DNA of 64,000 nt from Verpa conica (Eukaryota; Ascomycota; Pezizomycetes; Pezizales; Morchellaceae), in contig JAUFSD010000013.1 of the NCBI GenBank assembly GCA_033030425.1, forward strand, positions 744,001-808,000, in the 5' to 3' direction. This document shows, one piece after another, positions 9,999 to 22,343 of the stretch. Position 1 is the first letter of the stretch. Each line of letters starts with the position of its first letter. A program made the translations under genes and the position numbers. The notes beneath the pieces were generated by a model, which saw only the letters and a list, made by a program, of their open reading frames with translations, was not told where the DNA came from and made no database searches.

Positions 9999-11491
9999 AT
10001 AATTTTGATAATCTCTTTTGATATAGTTCCTTTTACTACTGGGGTTATTATGCATTAGTTTTGTTTCATTTTTGTTTCATTTTTATCATCTCGTCGCATG
10101 ATATTAGGTGTTTATGGGATGGGTATCAATGATAGCACCGAGAGGGCTCGGCCTTACAGTTAGTTCTGAGGATTATATCAAAAGAAGTCTCAAATTATTA
10201 CATCTACTATAAAAGTTTAATCATAAACGTGACAATTGAGATCAAAGCATGAGATGTTGTTGATATGAGACTTTATGAGTCATGTCTTGTGGTGGAGTAG
10301 GTTTATGCCAGGTGTACTACCTCTGAAGAAATTGATACGTACTTTATTTATTAGCTCTTAGTAAAAGTCTAGTCTCTCGTGTCAATAGCCTCTAATAATG
10401 AGAGATCGTCAGCCTTGGCTATAGTTGAAAGTATAACATGTAAAGGAATAAGGGAATATAAATTACAAGATCCTGGTTGACAGGTGAGCCCGAAGTATAC
10501 GAATATATAGGGTCATATTGATATTATTTATAAAGGTTACTACTGAAGGGGTTGCGGCTGTACTGAGTGCTATAAGGCTAGGTTTCTAAGGGACCAGAGG
10601 CTGCTGCTACGAGCCATGAAATAGTGGCTTGAAACGATCATAAGCAACCCAAGTTCTGTATGTACAGCCAGGAAGCTAGTTAGAAAAGGCTTGTATTAAC
10701 TAAGGTCTCTATTATGACCTGAAGGAGTGTAAGTGTACAGAGGGTGAATTTAGAACGTCCAAGGCGCTTAGCCATAGAGTTAAAGGAACCCTGGTAGTAC
10801 TTCAAACCTCATCCCTGTACGCTTTTATAGTAGCTGGCAAGACTATACATATAGTGCTAAATGATAAAATTACCAGCCGCATCCCTGTAGTTGATCTCAG
10901 TCCCCCAATGTAACGTGTTCTACTGGACAAAAATTGAAAAACAAGGATTTATGACCGAGCAGGGTTCTATTGTTAATGCCACCGCTGGAGTCACCACTAA
11001 AAGTATGAAGGGCCAATAAAACCCTCAAATCATGGCTTTCGTAGTACGCTATGTAGTACAGCGCCCATAAACAAAGATCGAGAAACAAATGCTAATGAAC
11101 AGAGCCCCGTGACCAATACATACTGTTAGAAGCCTCACTAAGACCATGAAGGACCAATAAGAACCCCGGCTCTGGGCTGTCACACCCCTCGATCCCCTTT
11201 GCTAGAGGCTGTAGTTAATCACGGGCTAGGCCTTGACAATTACAGCCATTAAAATCTTGTATTACACATCTTTTTCTTACATATTTTTTTACAGCCTCTC
11301 GAAGTACATGTTTTGGCCTCGAGCGCAAAAGATATGAATAATTACATGCAATCGCCCGTCCATGATATCAGTCTCTGTTCGAAGCTTAATGTCTGCTGGT
11401 TCAAACATCCCCGGTTCCTAATTTCCTCTCGATCAAGCTTTGGTCTTGATGGCTTTTCGATTTCTAGACACCTTATTATTATGCTCCATCC
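9999..11491. other. TA-rich intergenic region
   Basis: No convincing gene. The Rtc3 3' UTR is followed by TA-rich, CpG-poor sequence. A diverged direct repeat is visible: 'atgaagggccaataaaaccc' near 11006 and 'atgaaggaccaataagaacc' near 11143, with similar flanks. Confidence 0.55.
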
Positions 11492-11986
11492 TCAACCAAA
11501 AGAATCATTCATCTTACCATCTTTTGCCCTTTCAAAAGACTCAACCTTGAAGTCCCAATCAAACCCCATATCTCCCCCAAGCCTTTTCCCCATTGCCACC
11601 GGATCTTGTGGGAGTGTGACCCCGATAGCGATTCGTGTGTCAACAATTGAGACATTGCATGCACTCAACCCACCAACCTCTAGTAGGTGCCCTAAATTCC
11701 CGACGAATGCGTCTCCATGCAGGCGTAGCGCGCTTGGGATTTGGTCTGTGTACAACTGCAGAACACCTCTTGAATCCAGAGCCTCGAGAATACGGAGTTG
11801 CTCCTTTAGGTATTCCAGGGCGTCTGATGCAGCCGAGCTGAACCAGGCGAGCGCTTCAAGCGAAAGCTCTGGCTGCGATCGCTTGCAGAAGAATGTTATT
11901 GCTTCTTTGAAGGCTTGGCTGACTGGTGGATTGGTATTTCCTTGGCGGGAGGAGTTCTTCACAGCTGCTGAATATTGGACGAACAT
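11492..11986 (-). CDS. Hypothetical protein, 164 residues
   Basis: I do not recognise this protein. The minus-strand frame is balanced in composition and predicted to be largely helical in its first half (QAFKEAITFFCKRS, ASDALEYLKEQLRILEALD). A second half follows with ACNVSIVDTRIAIGVTLPQ and MGKRLGGDMGFDWDFKVESF. The overlapping plus-strand frame (11313-12137) is Ser/Pro-rich and looks like its antisense shadow. A G14 run at 12011-12024 lies about 25 bases upstream of the start on this strand's 5' side, and the start codon itself is uncertain. It sits alone between gene-poor stretches. It could be a short orphan gene or the remnant of a larger one. Confidence 0.5.
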   Translation of the reverse strand: MFVQYSAAVKNSSRQGNTNPPVSQAFKEAITFFCKRSQPELSLEALAWFSSAASDALEYLKEQLRILEALDSRGVLQLYTDQIPSALRLHGDAFVGNLGHLLEVGGLSACNVSIVDTRIAIGVTLPQDPVAMGKRLGGDMGFDWDFKVESFERAKDGKMNDSFG

Positions 11987-13562
11987 GGCTGAAGTGATGA
12001 CCGTGGGATCGGGGGGGGGGGGGGTAGGAAAGCTTTCTCGCAGGGAGGTAGCTCTTTATATAACCCAAGCTGGCGGGGCTACTATAGCGGCTGCGGGTAA
12101 GCCCTTAATTAACTCTAAATATTTGCAAATACATTAATTGGTATGATTCAGTGTGCATTCAGGCCGGTTCTAAATCTTCTCTACTGGCACGTCATGTATT
12201 CCGATATCTTCCCTCACTAGTGTCCTCGCCCACCTCAAATCGTACCAATACAGGCCGCTACAATCCGCCAGCTCCATAGATAACAGTGAGGCAGGATATA
12301 TACCTTGTGATAAAGATCACTACCCTTGTCAAACGGGCGCTAGGGGTCTAGGAGTTTACCGTATTCCAGGGTTGACAGGCGGGACAAGTACGCTTGACTC
12401 GCGTGTGCGGCGGGACGACACGCCCGCGGGGGCTCACTACCACATCTAGGCCAGATCAGCTCCCTCGTAGTGTCTAGACCATGAGCCATTGCATGAGATA
12501 GGTAATATGTACTCTGCTAGTGATGTCTAAGCACTAGGGTTTTGTCGCTTACTGGACGCCTCCAAAGCCCACAGCCATCTTTTGACTAAACCAGGGATAA
12601 AGTCTCCAGTAGGATTATGAGGAACTGGTGTTCGATTCGCGTCAAATGTCATCTCTACGTATTGTCTCACGTATCCCTGGGCTTGTTTACCGGGAATAAT
12701 TCCGCGTCATGGAGGGTCACTCGTGCGGAAATCTACTTTAGCTATCAATTTATGCACTCTCAGATAGGTAGTCCTAGTCATTGGTTAGCACTCGATAGTA
12801 GGAATCTCTAACACCGAAGAGTACTAATAAATAGGAACTCTGAGAATTAAAGCCCTTATATAATTATATTCCTTAGCGTCCACTACTTTAAGAATATGAC
12901 CCTATATGTTGATTAAACTCCCTGTATTGGTTTTAGCAAGGGACATTAGCTTTATCTATGTCGTTAGGCCTCAGTTCCCTACGTTTCGTCTGGCGGTAAG
13001 GGGAGGAGGGACAGAAACGGGAATTTCGCCAAGGAATCACCTGACAGGGTACTAAATCAAGGCCTCACAACTGACAAATAGCCGGATTTATATTGATCAA
13101 TCACCTGCCCTACAATGAACTAAACATCTAACACAAAATCTAACCACAACAGAAGGAGACCCCTAACAACTCTGTTAAAGCTGTATAAGTGGAAAGAAAC
13201 AGTCCAAGAAACGAGGACTAAAGTCTTCAATAAAAGCCAAACATTCTCATGACGCCATCACCAATCCATCAAGAATTGAAAGTCAAAAAAAGATATTAGA
13301 TACAAACTTGTCACCATTCCCCAACCCCAGATAAGAGAGAAGACCACAAAAGTAAGAGGAGCTTTTTAGAAGTTCAAAGTTAGAAACAGGAGTAATAAAG
13401 AGTTATAAAGTACAATAAAACTAGCCCCCAAAAGTAACCAGTTGCCGAGAAATACAAGAAAGAAAAAACGATATGAACCCCCACCCAACGGAACCCAAAC
13501 CCAACAAAGGAAAGAAAAATCCAACAGAAACACTCCAGAATTGAATAACGTAAAAGGACTCC
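11987..13562. other. Intergenic region downstream of SWR1
   Basis: Mostly TA-rich with a less biased patch at about 12350-12440. It holds a G14 run (12011-12024). The last 400 bases are A-rich and represent the SWR1 3' UTR side. No gene or RNA gene is recognised. Confidence 0.55.
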
Positions 13563-16500
13563 TCAAAATTTCTTCCCCTTCTTGCTTTTCTTCTTCTTGC
13601 TCTTATCTGGCAACACAATTGGCACGTCAACTAATTCCCATTCCATGTACCGAATCATGTAATCATCAATATGTTCTGGCTCTCTTTCCACCCTGCCCCA
13701 ATCTTCTCCATATATATCGTGTCCAAGACCCTTTTTCAAGTCCTCGCCAACCACTAGTCCAGGTTCCATCGGGGTCATAGCAGGAACTGACATTTCCTCT
13801 CTTGGAGTGTTCGAAACAGGTGTATCCTTCTCCTTCTCCTTCTCCCGCTCCTTGCCCTTTGCTGTAATCGCCGTTATCGTTGTATCCTTCGGTGTCTGCG
13901 CTGGGGTATTCTTCTCAGCAAAGTCGGCTCCATCTGCATCAACAATCTCTCTCTGTGCGACCTTTGCAGCAGCAGCATCCTCAACATCCTCAGCTGCTTC
14001 AAGAGCCTTCTCCATATTAACTCCTGTAGCTGCTACGGGTTCATCGGCATTCTCGTCGTTAAGGTCTTTGATGACTTCGTCACCAAGCATGTCCCGGATT
14101 GAAAGCTTGTTGAAATAATCGGTTGTGAAGTCACCCTCCTGGATGACGACGTCATCTAGCATTCGTTTCTGATTGGACTTGCGGAGGATGTTTGATTCGA
14201 TGGTATACTCGGACACGAATCTGTAAATATGGACATCGCGGGTCTGACCGATACGATGGCAGCGATCTTGACACTGTTTATCCATAGCAGGATTCCAGTC
14301 AAGATCGTAAAAAATGACAGTATCCGCACCAGTCAAGTTGATCCCCAGCCCACCAGAACGAGTGGACAGAATGAAAACAAGAATCCTGGGATCATTGTTA
14401 AACCGGTCTGTAAGTATCTGCCGCTGCTCAACCTTCGTGGCACCGTCAAGTCGTAGGTACCGGTGCCCATGGATATTTAAAAACTGCTCTAAAATATCCA
14501 ACACTTTCGTCATTTGCGTAAAGATCAATGCACGATGACCTCCAGCTTGTAACTCTCGTAGCAGCCCATCTAACCGCTGCAGTTTACCACAGTCGTATTG
14601 TAGCAATCTCTTATCAGGGAATGCGATTGATTGTCGTATCCGGGAATTATGAAATGGATCAGAAGGGAACATATTCTGAGCCTGAGCCCTCCGAACCACT
14701 TCCACACCCTGGGATGTCAACGCTATCGGTGCCATGTCGACTGAAACAACGTGTGGGGTGACGCAGCCGAATTTATCGATAACTATGCTTAGCGACTCCG
14801 TACGTTCTTCGATCGTGGGTATCATCGAGCGGATAATCGAAGACCGATTGAGAAACCACTCAGTAATCTGTTCTCTTCTTCTAGGCTGCTGACGAAGTGG
14901 GCCTATTGATACGCCTTCTGTACATACTTCGACAAGGTTACGTCCATAAAGAGGCTGGTATTGTGTTCGGATATGGTTGAGTCTTACGCAAGACTTAAGT
15001 CTGTCAAGATGCGACACTTGCTGTTGATACTCCATGTATGCCATATTCCCCTTCACGGTCGATAGGTCCTGTTCTACCGGCGTAATTAACGCAGCTTTAT
15101 CCTCATAATACTTCTCCAGGAGCTTCGTCGCTGTGAGTGTTTGAACCTCCCGAGTATGCTGCGTTGAAAGGGAATTCTTCCGCGCTGGAACCAGCCCACA
15201 AAACTCTAGGAAGTCCGTACCAAAAAACGGCTCAAACGGGTTCTCATTCAATAACCTCCGCCGTACGAGTAGCTCCTTGGTTTCATAGTCCGCAACCACA
15301 CTCCTCTGCATTGCGAACGAAGTGACGATCTGCCGTGTCTCAAACAAATCTGGATGATTACAGACCTTTCGGAGTTGCATCAAACAGTTAATAATAGAAA
15401 GATAATTTCCAGAAACCAAAGTTTCCCGAGTCTGCGCCATTGACATAAATTCTTCGTATAAGAATCTTTGTCGTTTTGATAACCGGCAGTACACGATATG
15501 TTCATATTTCGCTGGCATCTGTTTCTCTACATCTGCCTTCAATCTCCGTAGTAGATACGGCCGAAGAACTCGATGTAGCTTCGTAACTGTATGCTTCGCT
15601 TCGTCGTCCATGCCCTCCCTTCCACCCTCAATAAGTTGATCAACTGGATGTGCAAACCACTCCTGGAATTCCTTTAGATTCGCAAAACCCGCCGGCATGG
15701 CACTCGACGCCCCGGAAGGCATCAAGAAGTACAGTAGCGACCATAATTCAATAAGATTATTCTGCAGTGGCGTCCCCGTAATCAGTAGTCTTGCCTCAGC
15801 CTTGAAGTTTAACAGTGTCTGCCATCTCTGCGACCTGAAGTTCTTGATGTTGTGTGCTTCGTCCAGGATCAAGTAGTGCCAGTTCCGGCGTTTAAATGTG
15901 ACCTGGTCCTGAAGAACGAGCTGGTAAGACGTGATGCAAACGTGCCATAAATTATCATCAAACCATCCCTTCCGCTTCTCGAGCCGCTGCTCACGACTCC
16001 CGTAGTACGTGAGGATCTTGAAACCAGGAGCCCATTTTTTAAATTCCATTTCCCAGTTGAGCATAACAGATGTTGGGACAACGATGAGATGAGGTCCCCA
16101 AACTTCTTTTTCGCATGCGAGGTGAGCTAAGAGCGCAATTGTTTGAATTGTTTTGCTACGGATAGGAACGGTCAGCTACTATATCATTACTAAGAATACA
16201 TCGAAATGGCAAGAACGTACCCAAGACCCATTTCATCTGCTAAGATACCATTTGTCTTGTTCGAGTACAACCCTGCGAGCCAATCCAAGCCATAATGTTG
16301 GTATTCACGAAGAGTCCCACGAAGAAGAAATGGAATGGGCGTTTTGATGTCCATATTTGGTTGGGGAGAGGTCTCGGGGGATGTAAGCGATGAGGGGTGA
16401 GCAATTTCTTTTGGATCTGCTTGGGAGATGGAAGTTGTAGTCTCTGCGTCCATAGTATCAAGATAGCCATTGGACATGGGAAGATCATCACGCGTGACCT

Positions 16501-18859
16501 CCTCAATTTCATCATTATCAATCATAGCATTGTCCACTGGTTCTTTCTCGTCATGTCCATTGACCTTTACCTTATTGGAATCGGTATCAAGATCGGCAAC
16601 AATCTCAGGTACACTTGATGGCGTCTTTGCTTGCATGGCTTCATCTCCTGCGGTCTCATCTTCCATTTCTTCTTCGGATTCTTCTCCGGGTTGGGCTACT
16701 AGACCACCCAAATCACCATAGAGACCCATAAGCCCATATCCAAATCCTGCCCCGTCGTCCTCATCTGATTCTTCATCACCAGTTTCTTCCTCGTCAACTT
16801 CTTCCTCTGAATCCATAGTAGTTGACTCATCGCTGTCGTCCATTAGAATCTGGTCAACTTCTTCTAATTCAGGTAAGGTAGCAGTCTCTTCTCCTTCATG
16901 AACATGTCTTGGTGATATATCTTCCATTTCCTCATCGGAGGGATTATCATTATCAAGATCTTCAGGATCAGCTTTTGATATGCCATTGATTAATGACTCG
17001 TCTCCATCCTCATTCTCAGATAGTTCGTCATTGAGTTCCGGAAAAAGACTGACAAGTCCTTTCCCACCAGTTGTAGGCCTAGATTTAGACTTTCCAGTTA
17101 CACTCGCATATTTGGCTTTTAATTCCTCAACAGTGAGATTTTCGTCGTCATCTCCGCCGTCATCCTCTTCAGAATCGCTGGTAGACATATTATCTTCATC
17201 CGGTAGTTCCATTTCTTCATTACCAGATTCATCATTTTCCTCATCTTCATCATTTCCCCCTTCTTCCTCTCCCTCCTCATCCTCTCCCTCTTCGTCTAGT
17301 TCTAGCCCCCCTTCTGATTGAGTAACCACAGAAGTCTGTCTATCCCCACGACGGGCTTCAAGTAGTTGTGTTGAGTGTTCCAGCATTTGGTTAAGGTGTT
17401 CCTTGCCAGCCAACCGTTGCTCCTCTTCCGCCCGAATACGTCTTCGGCGCTCAACTTCCTATAGATCAATCGGTCAATTCACGTCATCATAGATAAACAT
17501 AAGAAAACGCAATACCTTTAACACCTCTTCCCATCTCCTCCGCAATTGCCCAACCTGCTCCTTATACCCCCTCCGATTCTCAATCCACTCCTCCTGTTCA
17601 ATTTCCTCCCTTGTCAATGGTCTTCGCCTTTTGATCTCAGCCATAACCATCGCATTCCGCTTTTTCATAATCTCCACATGATCCTTCCGTTCCCTCATCA
17701 ACAGCCTCTGAAAATGCAATGCATGCGCAACCAGGTGATCATGATGTGCATACTGTTGCGGCAACTCTGATTGTTTTTCTGGTAGGTTTAGTGAACAGTT
17801 CTCAGGCATTAATAAACCATTCTTCACACTCTCCTCGATCTTATTCCGGATTATAGCCTCTGCTTTAGCTTCTTCTTCGGCTGCGGCCAAGGCTTCGGGA
17901 TTGTTGGAGATGTCATCTTGATGGAGGAAGTCCTCAAAGGTCGGAAACTCTTTTGTAGCTGGAATGTGAAGTGGATGTGTTATAATTGGTTTTGGCTTTC
18001 CAAATTTTAATTTAATTTTCGGGGGTCTGAAGTCTGGCTCCACTTCGAACTCCACATCAGATTCGAAGCTAAATTCAGAAAAGCCATTGAGTTTTGTACC
18101 GGAGGCGGGGTCGGATCTAGCGGATTCATCGGTGATTCTGGAGGCTGTTCGCGCACTTTTTCGAGTGCCTTGTACAGGGCTTGGTTTTGGAGGGGCAGGT
18201 TTGGAGGAGACGGTAGATTTTTGGGCAGAAGTTCGTTTTACTGGTGTCGGTTTCTTTGCAGGGGTTTCCTTTGTGGCAGGAGGCTTTTTTGGAGGTGTTG
18301 GCTTTGGTGCACGGCCTGTGGATTTTATAGGTGTCGGTGTGGTTGGATAATGTTTGCCATTTGTAGATGGTTGTTTACTTGTCGATGTAGCACGCGCACG
18401 CGAAGCTGACGGTCGGGAAGCGGTACTAGCCGGAGTAGATGACACGTCCTTCTTGTGCTGCTCCGATTGTCTCCGTGAGAACCTGGTTGGACGCGTAGCA
18501 TCTCCATTCTTGTTTACCGGTGGAGGTAGCAATTCCAGCGGGATTGGGTTTGTCCGCCCAGATTTTCGACGCCCAGTCTCGTCGAGAAATGAAGTCGGAG
18601 TTTGGGTGGTAGCGCTTTTCCAAGGCGGAGAACTGTCGAGCTTCCGTTTCTTGGAAGGGGGTTTCTTTATATCTGTGTTTAAGTTGTCCCCCCCCTCCAG
18701 CTCCCGCTCCTCCCCTCGGTCCGGTGTCGTGGTGTGTTCGTTCTCCGTGGACGGGGGAGGGCTAAGATCAGAATTGGATGAATTTGTAGACTGTTCCCGG
18801 GGAAGTTGCACGTCTGGCTCACCAGACTCCCCCGGGCGTTTTCGCGTATTACTGCGCAT
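13563..18859 (-). CDS. SWR1: SWR1 complex ATPase Swr1 (H2A.Z-exchange remodeller)
   Basis: Snf2-family ATPase that exchanges H2A for H2A.Z in nucleosomes. Three exons on the minus strand: 18859-17516, 17458-16221, 16155-13563; 1724 residues (yeast 1514). Residues 1-360 are disordered and Ser/Pro/Lys-rich with KKRK signals. The HSA domain, which docks actin and Arp proteins, follows at about 365-448 ([20 protein letters not shown]). A long acidic Asp/Glu region (about 470-740) fits the H2A.Z-H2B-binding part of Swr1. The ATPase begins near 815: [19 protein letters not shown], motif I ADEMGLGKT formed across intron 2, motif [12 protein letters not shown]. After the large insert characteristic of INO80/SWR1 enzymes come [17 protein letters not shown] and motif [21 protein letters not shown]. 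The protein ends in a lysine-rich tail. Head-to-head with the complex I gene downstream. Confidence 0.96.
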
Positions 18860-19519
18860 CCACGGAAGGGGGGGGGGGTGCGAAGCTAATTAATCGAGCT
18901 GGACGATCGAGATGGGGAAAAACATGGGAGATTTTGGTGGCCAGAGAAAGGTGAGAATGTGGAGAGCTCGTGTACGAAGTTTGAGGGTTCAGAGGGTATT
19001 CGTTGTCGAGATATGGGATGAAAAGTGTTGAGGAGGCGATGGGGGAGCGATGTGACTGATGACACTGTCAGGTCAGTAAAGAGGCGATAATTTTTTGCTT
19101 GGATGGTGATTTTTCCTTTTTTCCCTCTGTCAATTTTTCTTTTTTTTCTTTTTTGCTATAATCAGGGTTATATGATAGGTTTTTGGCTAAAGAGGGTGGC
19201 CCGGATGGAGATTTGTGGGTGGTGGTGTCTGGATAAGGAAATTATGAGAGAGGAAATTCCCCTTTCGAGACTGATATGGGGGAGGTTTTATACCTGTGGG
19301 AGGGATGGTGCTCTATTCCGCTTATTTGCTCCTTGACCCTCCCCACGCCAGTACGGGCAGTAGTAGGTAGTAGCGAGGCAAGTGGAACATCCACAAGCTA
19401 TCAGATCAAGGCGTGGTAGGTGCTGCTGCATTACATACATACACATACATACACGAGAAACCCTATCCTTACATCTATTCAGACTCTACTGCAATCTCTA
19501 CTCTATCATTGTCATCAAG
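18860..19519. promoter_or_regulatory. Shared divergent promoter of SWR1 and the complex I subunit gene
   Basis: About 660 bases separate the SWR1 start (-) from the 5' UTR of the NDUFB8-type gene (+). It begins with a G11 run (18868-18878), contains T-rich patches near 19110-19160, and ends in a pyrimidine-rich leader with ACATAC repeats. A bidirectional promoter is inferred from geometry only. Confidence 0.5.
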
Positions 19520-19601
19520 GTGAGTCTATGGACCCAATTGCCTCCCCGCCCTATTGCTGTGATAGAGGAGGCTCACGTATACGCCCCCCCCCCCACTACA
19601 G
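19520..19601 (+). other. 5' UTR intron ending at the start codon
   Basis: A strong donor (aag/gtgagt) at 19520 and a C-rich tract with acceptor cactacag at 19601 bracket 82 bases just before ATG 19602. If spliced, the 3' splice site touches the start codon. There is a C11 run at 19584-19594 where a pyrimidine tract is expected. Confidence 0.6.
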
Positions 19602-20251
19602 ATGCTCACCCAAACACTGGCCCTCTCCCGGGCACTGGCCCATCGCTCGATCCTTCCCCGCCTAGTCCCTACCACATATGCCGGCGCACGGTCTTTTCGG
19701 GCTGGCTTCCCCAAGGATCCCGAGGAACTCAAACCTAGCCACCAAACCTATACCGAGGCCAATGATCCCGAGATGGTGTGGTCCTTCCTCCTACTATCAC
19801 TCGCAATCATTAACCCGTGACCTCATAACCTACAGAACGGTGGCTACGTCAACCCTCCCGCCCAGAAGCGTCAATTCAGAGACCCCTACGCAGACTGGTG
19901 GGACAAGCAAGGCCGTCGCAACTTCGGAGAACCGGTGTGTCCATGAGCCCACTTCACCCCCACCCCCCCACATCTATCACTCAATACTAAATACACACAC
20001 ACCCTCTCCAGGTCCATGAAGACGATGATATCCTTGGTCGTTTCACTCCCGAGGAGTATACTTGGACTACCCCTAAGAAGGGTGTCATTATGGTTGGAAC
20101 TTTTGCTCTCGCTGTGTTTGGGCTGTGTGGGACTGTGTATAGCTTCTACCCGGATAAGCCTGCTGTTGCGAGAAGGTTCCCGCATGGAGGGTTGGTAGAT
20201 GCTCTTGGGGGTCCGAATGCACTTCCGGCATTATCGGATAGAGATGAGTAA
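19602..20251 (+). CDS. Complex I accessory subunit, NDUFB8 type
   Basis: Accessory membrane-arm subunit of mitochondrial NADH:ubiquinone oxidoreductase. Three exons: 19602-19775, 19836-19934, 20012-20251; 170 residues. The N-terminus is an Arg/Ser/Leu-rich mitochondrial presequence (MLTQTLALSRALAHRS). Next come NGGYVNPPAQKRQFRDPYAD and WWDKQGRRNFGEPVHEDDD, hallmarks of this subunit, and LGRFTPEEYTW. One transmembrane segment follows (VGTFALAVFGLCGTVYSFY) and then a short C-terminal tail with PDKPAVARRFPHGGL. Length and order agree with fungal homologues of about 20 kDa. Its presence shows an organism that retains complex I. Confidence 0.92.
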
Positions 20252-20719
20252 AAACGGAAGGATAGCAAAGTAGGATATCATATATGGCTCGCTATTTTTG
20301 CGGGTTGTGGGGTCCCTTACGTGTAGATATATAAATTCCCAGCGGGGTGATGGTTCTGGTAAACATTATCAAGTTCCTGTTAGTACCGATAGTCCCAGAG
20401 TCTAGAACAACGGAATCATCAATTTATTAATTAAATCGACATTCGATATTGATAAACATATTTCCTTCCCCACAGATTGAAACCCGCCCGTTCTCAAAAA
20501 TACGCGCCAAGCGGGGCGATTCCCGAATGAGGCTGATTGGCGTCACTCGAGAGCTTAGTGAGTGTTCAACTCTTCCCTCCCTAAGCTCCACATCAACGAA
20601 ATCCATCACCTCCAACTTGATCTTCATCCTCTAAACCCATCACTTAATACCCCATCAGTTACCCACATCGTATACCCCCGCAAACTTATTTCGATACCTT
20701 CGTACTCACAACTGTAACC
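20252..20719. other. Short intergenic region before RPT1
   Basis: Contains the 3' end of the complex I gene and the promoter of RPT1. A possible PACE-like proteasome element was looked for, but I could not identify a clear GGTGGCAAA. The start-proximal part is pyrimidine-rich. Nothing else is seen. Confidence 0.55.
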
Positions 20720-22343
20720 ATGCCCAGCGCCACGGGCCAGAACTGGGAGAAGTACCAGAAGAAGTTCGCGGATGATGAGGAGGAAGAGAAAAAGATTATT
20801 CCACTATCGGAGGAGTATGTTTTATCTTTCCTGGTGGGATGGGATTTGACTATGGATAAGAATGGGATGGAATGGGATGAATACGGAGATGAATATGGGT
20901 CCTGACTGCATTACAGAGATATTCAAGTTCTAAAAACCTACGGAGCGGCCCCATATGCAGCACCTTTGAAGAAGCTAGAGAAAGATATCAAGGAGTTACA
21001 GACTAAGGTTAATGAGAAGATTGGTATGTCTCCATTCGCCCATCTCATCTCAATCTGCTGAGCTCAGTGCTGATAGTGGGGAATGAATAGGTGTTAAGGA
21101 ATCCGATACCGGCTTAGCGCCGCCGCATCTGTGGGACGTTATGGCCGATAAGCAGCGAATGTCCGAGGAGCAGCCTTTACAAGTTGCCCGTTGTACCAAG
21201 ATTATCCAGTCTGCAGATGACCCAGAAAAGGCAAAATATGTCATCAATGTTAAACAGATCGCAAAGTTTGTTGTTAACTTGGGCGAGAGAGTGAGTCCGA
21301 CTGATATTGAAGAGGGGATGCGAGTTGGGTAGGTTATTACCTTTTTAGCGATATGAGAGGTTATGATAAAGCTAACGAAGTGTGGTGATACAGTGTGGAC
21401 CGGCAAAAGTACCAGATTTTACTGCCGCTTCCTCCAAGGATTGACCCTTCGGTTACTATGATGACTGTGGAGGAAAAGCCTGATGTTACTTATGGTGATG
21501 TTGGTGGTTGTAAGGAGCAGATTGAGAAACTCCGAGAGGTTGTTGAACTCCCGCTACTTTCCCCGGAGAGATTCGTGAATCTTGGTATCGACCCCCCAAA
21601 GGGTATTCTGCTTTATGGACCACCGGGAACCGGAAAGACACTTTGTGCCCGTGCTGTTGCGAACCGTACAGATGCCACCTTCATCCGTGTCATCGGTTCC
21701 GAACTCGTCCAAAAGTATGTCGGTGAAGGAGCCCGTATGGTCCGTGAGCTGTTTGAAATGGCACGTACAAAGAAGGCTTGTATCATCTTCTTTGATGAAG
21801 TCGACGCTATTGGTGGTGCACGTTTTGATGATGGAGCTGGAGGTGATAATGAGGTGCAGAGGACTATGTTGGAGTTGATTACCCAGTTAGATGGTTTCGA
21901 CCCGAGAGGAAACATTAAGGTTATGTTTGCAACCAACAGGCCTAGTACTCTTGATCCGGCATTGCTTAGGCCAGGACGTATCGACAGGAAGGTGGAGTTT
22001 AGTTTGCCGGATTTGGAGGGAAGGGCAAATATATTGAGGATTCATGCAAAGAGTATGAGTGTTGAGAGAGATATCAGGTGGGAGTTGATATCTAGGCTGT
22101 GTCCGAACAGTACTGGTGCCGAGTTGAGGAGTGTTTGCACAGAAGCTGGTGGGTTTCTATTTTTAGACCTGATTATAAATTATTTTTTACACATTCATAA
22201 TACTAATTCATGATATAGGGATGTTTGCTATTCGTGCAAGACGAAAGGTAGCTACCGAGAAGGACTTTTTGTCGGCTGTCGAGAAGGTCATCAAGGGCAA
22301 CCTCAAGTTCAACTCTACGGCGACATATATGCAATACAATTAG
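20720..22343 (+). CDS. RPT1: 26S proteasome regulatory ATPase Rpt1
   Basis: AAA+ ATPase of the 19S base that unfolds ubiquitylated substrates. Five exons: 20720-20814, 20917-21023, 21091-21328, 21394-22148, 22219-22343; 439 residues, the normal length. Residues 1-70 hold the acidic start and coiled coil ([16 protein letters not shown]). Then the OB domain ([20 protein letters not shown]). The ATPase carries Walker A GPPGTGKT, Walker [16 protein letters not shown], and the second-region [20 protein letters not shown] with arginines in [11 protein letters not shown]. The C-terminus is [13 protein letters not shown] then ATYMQYN, as in other Rpt1 proteins. All joins are in phase and no conserved residue is missing. 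Confidence 0.97.

Noticed and set aside
11313..12137. Plus-strand 274-codon open frame
   Set aside because: Ser/Pro-rich, runs through a poly-G tract and lies antisense to a more protein-like minus-strand frame; judged a shadow.
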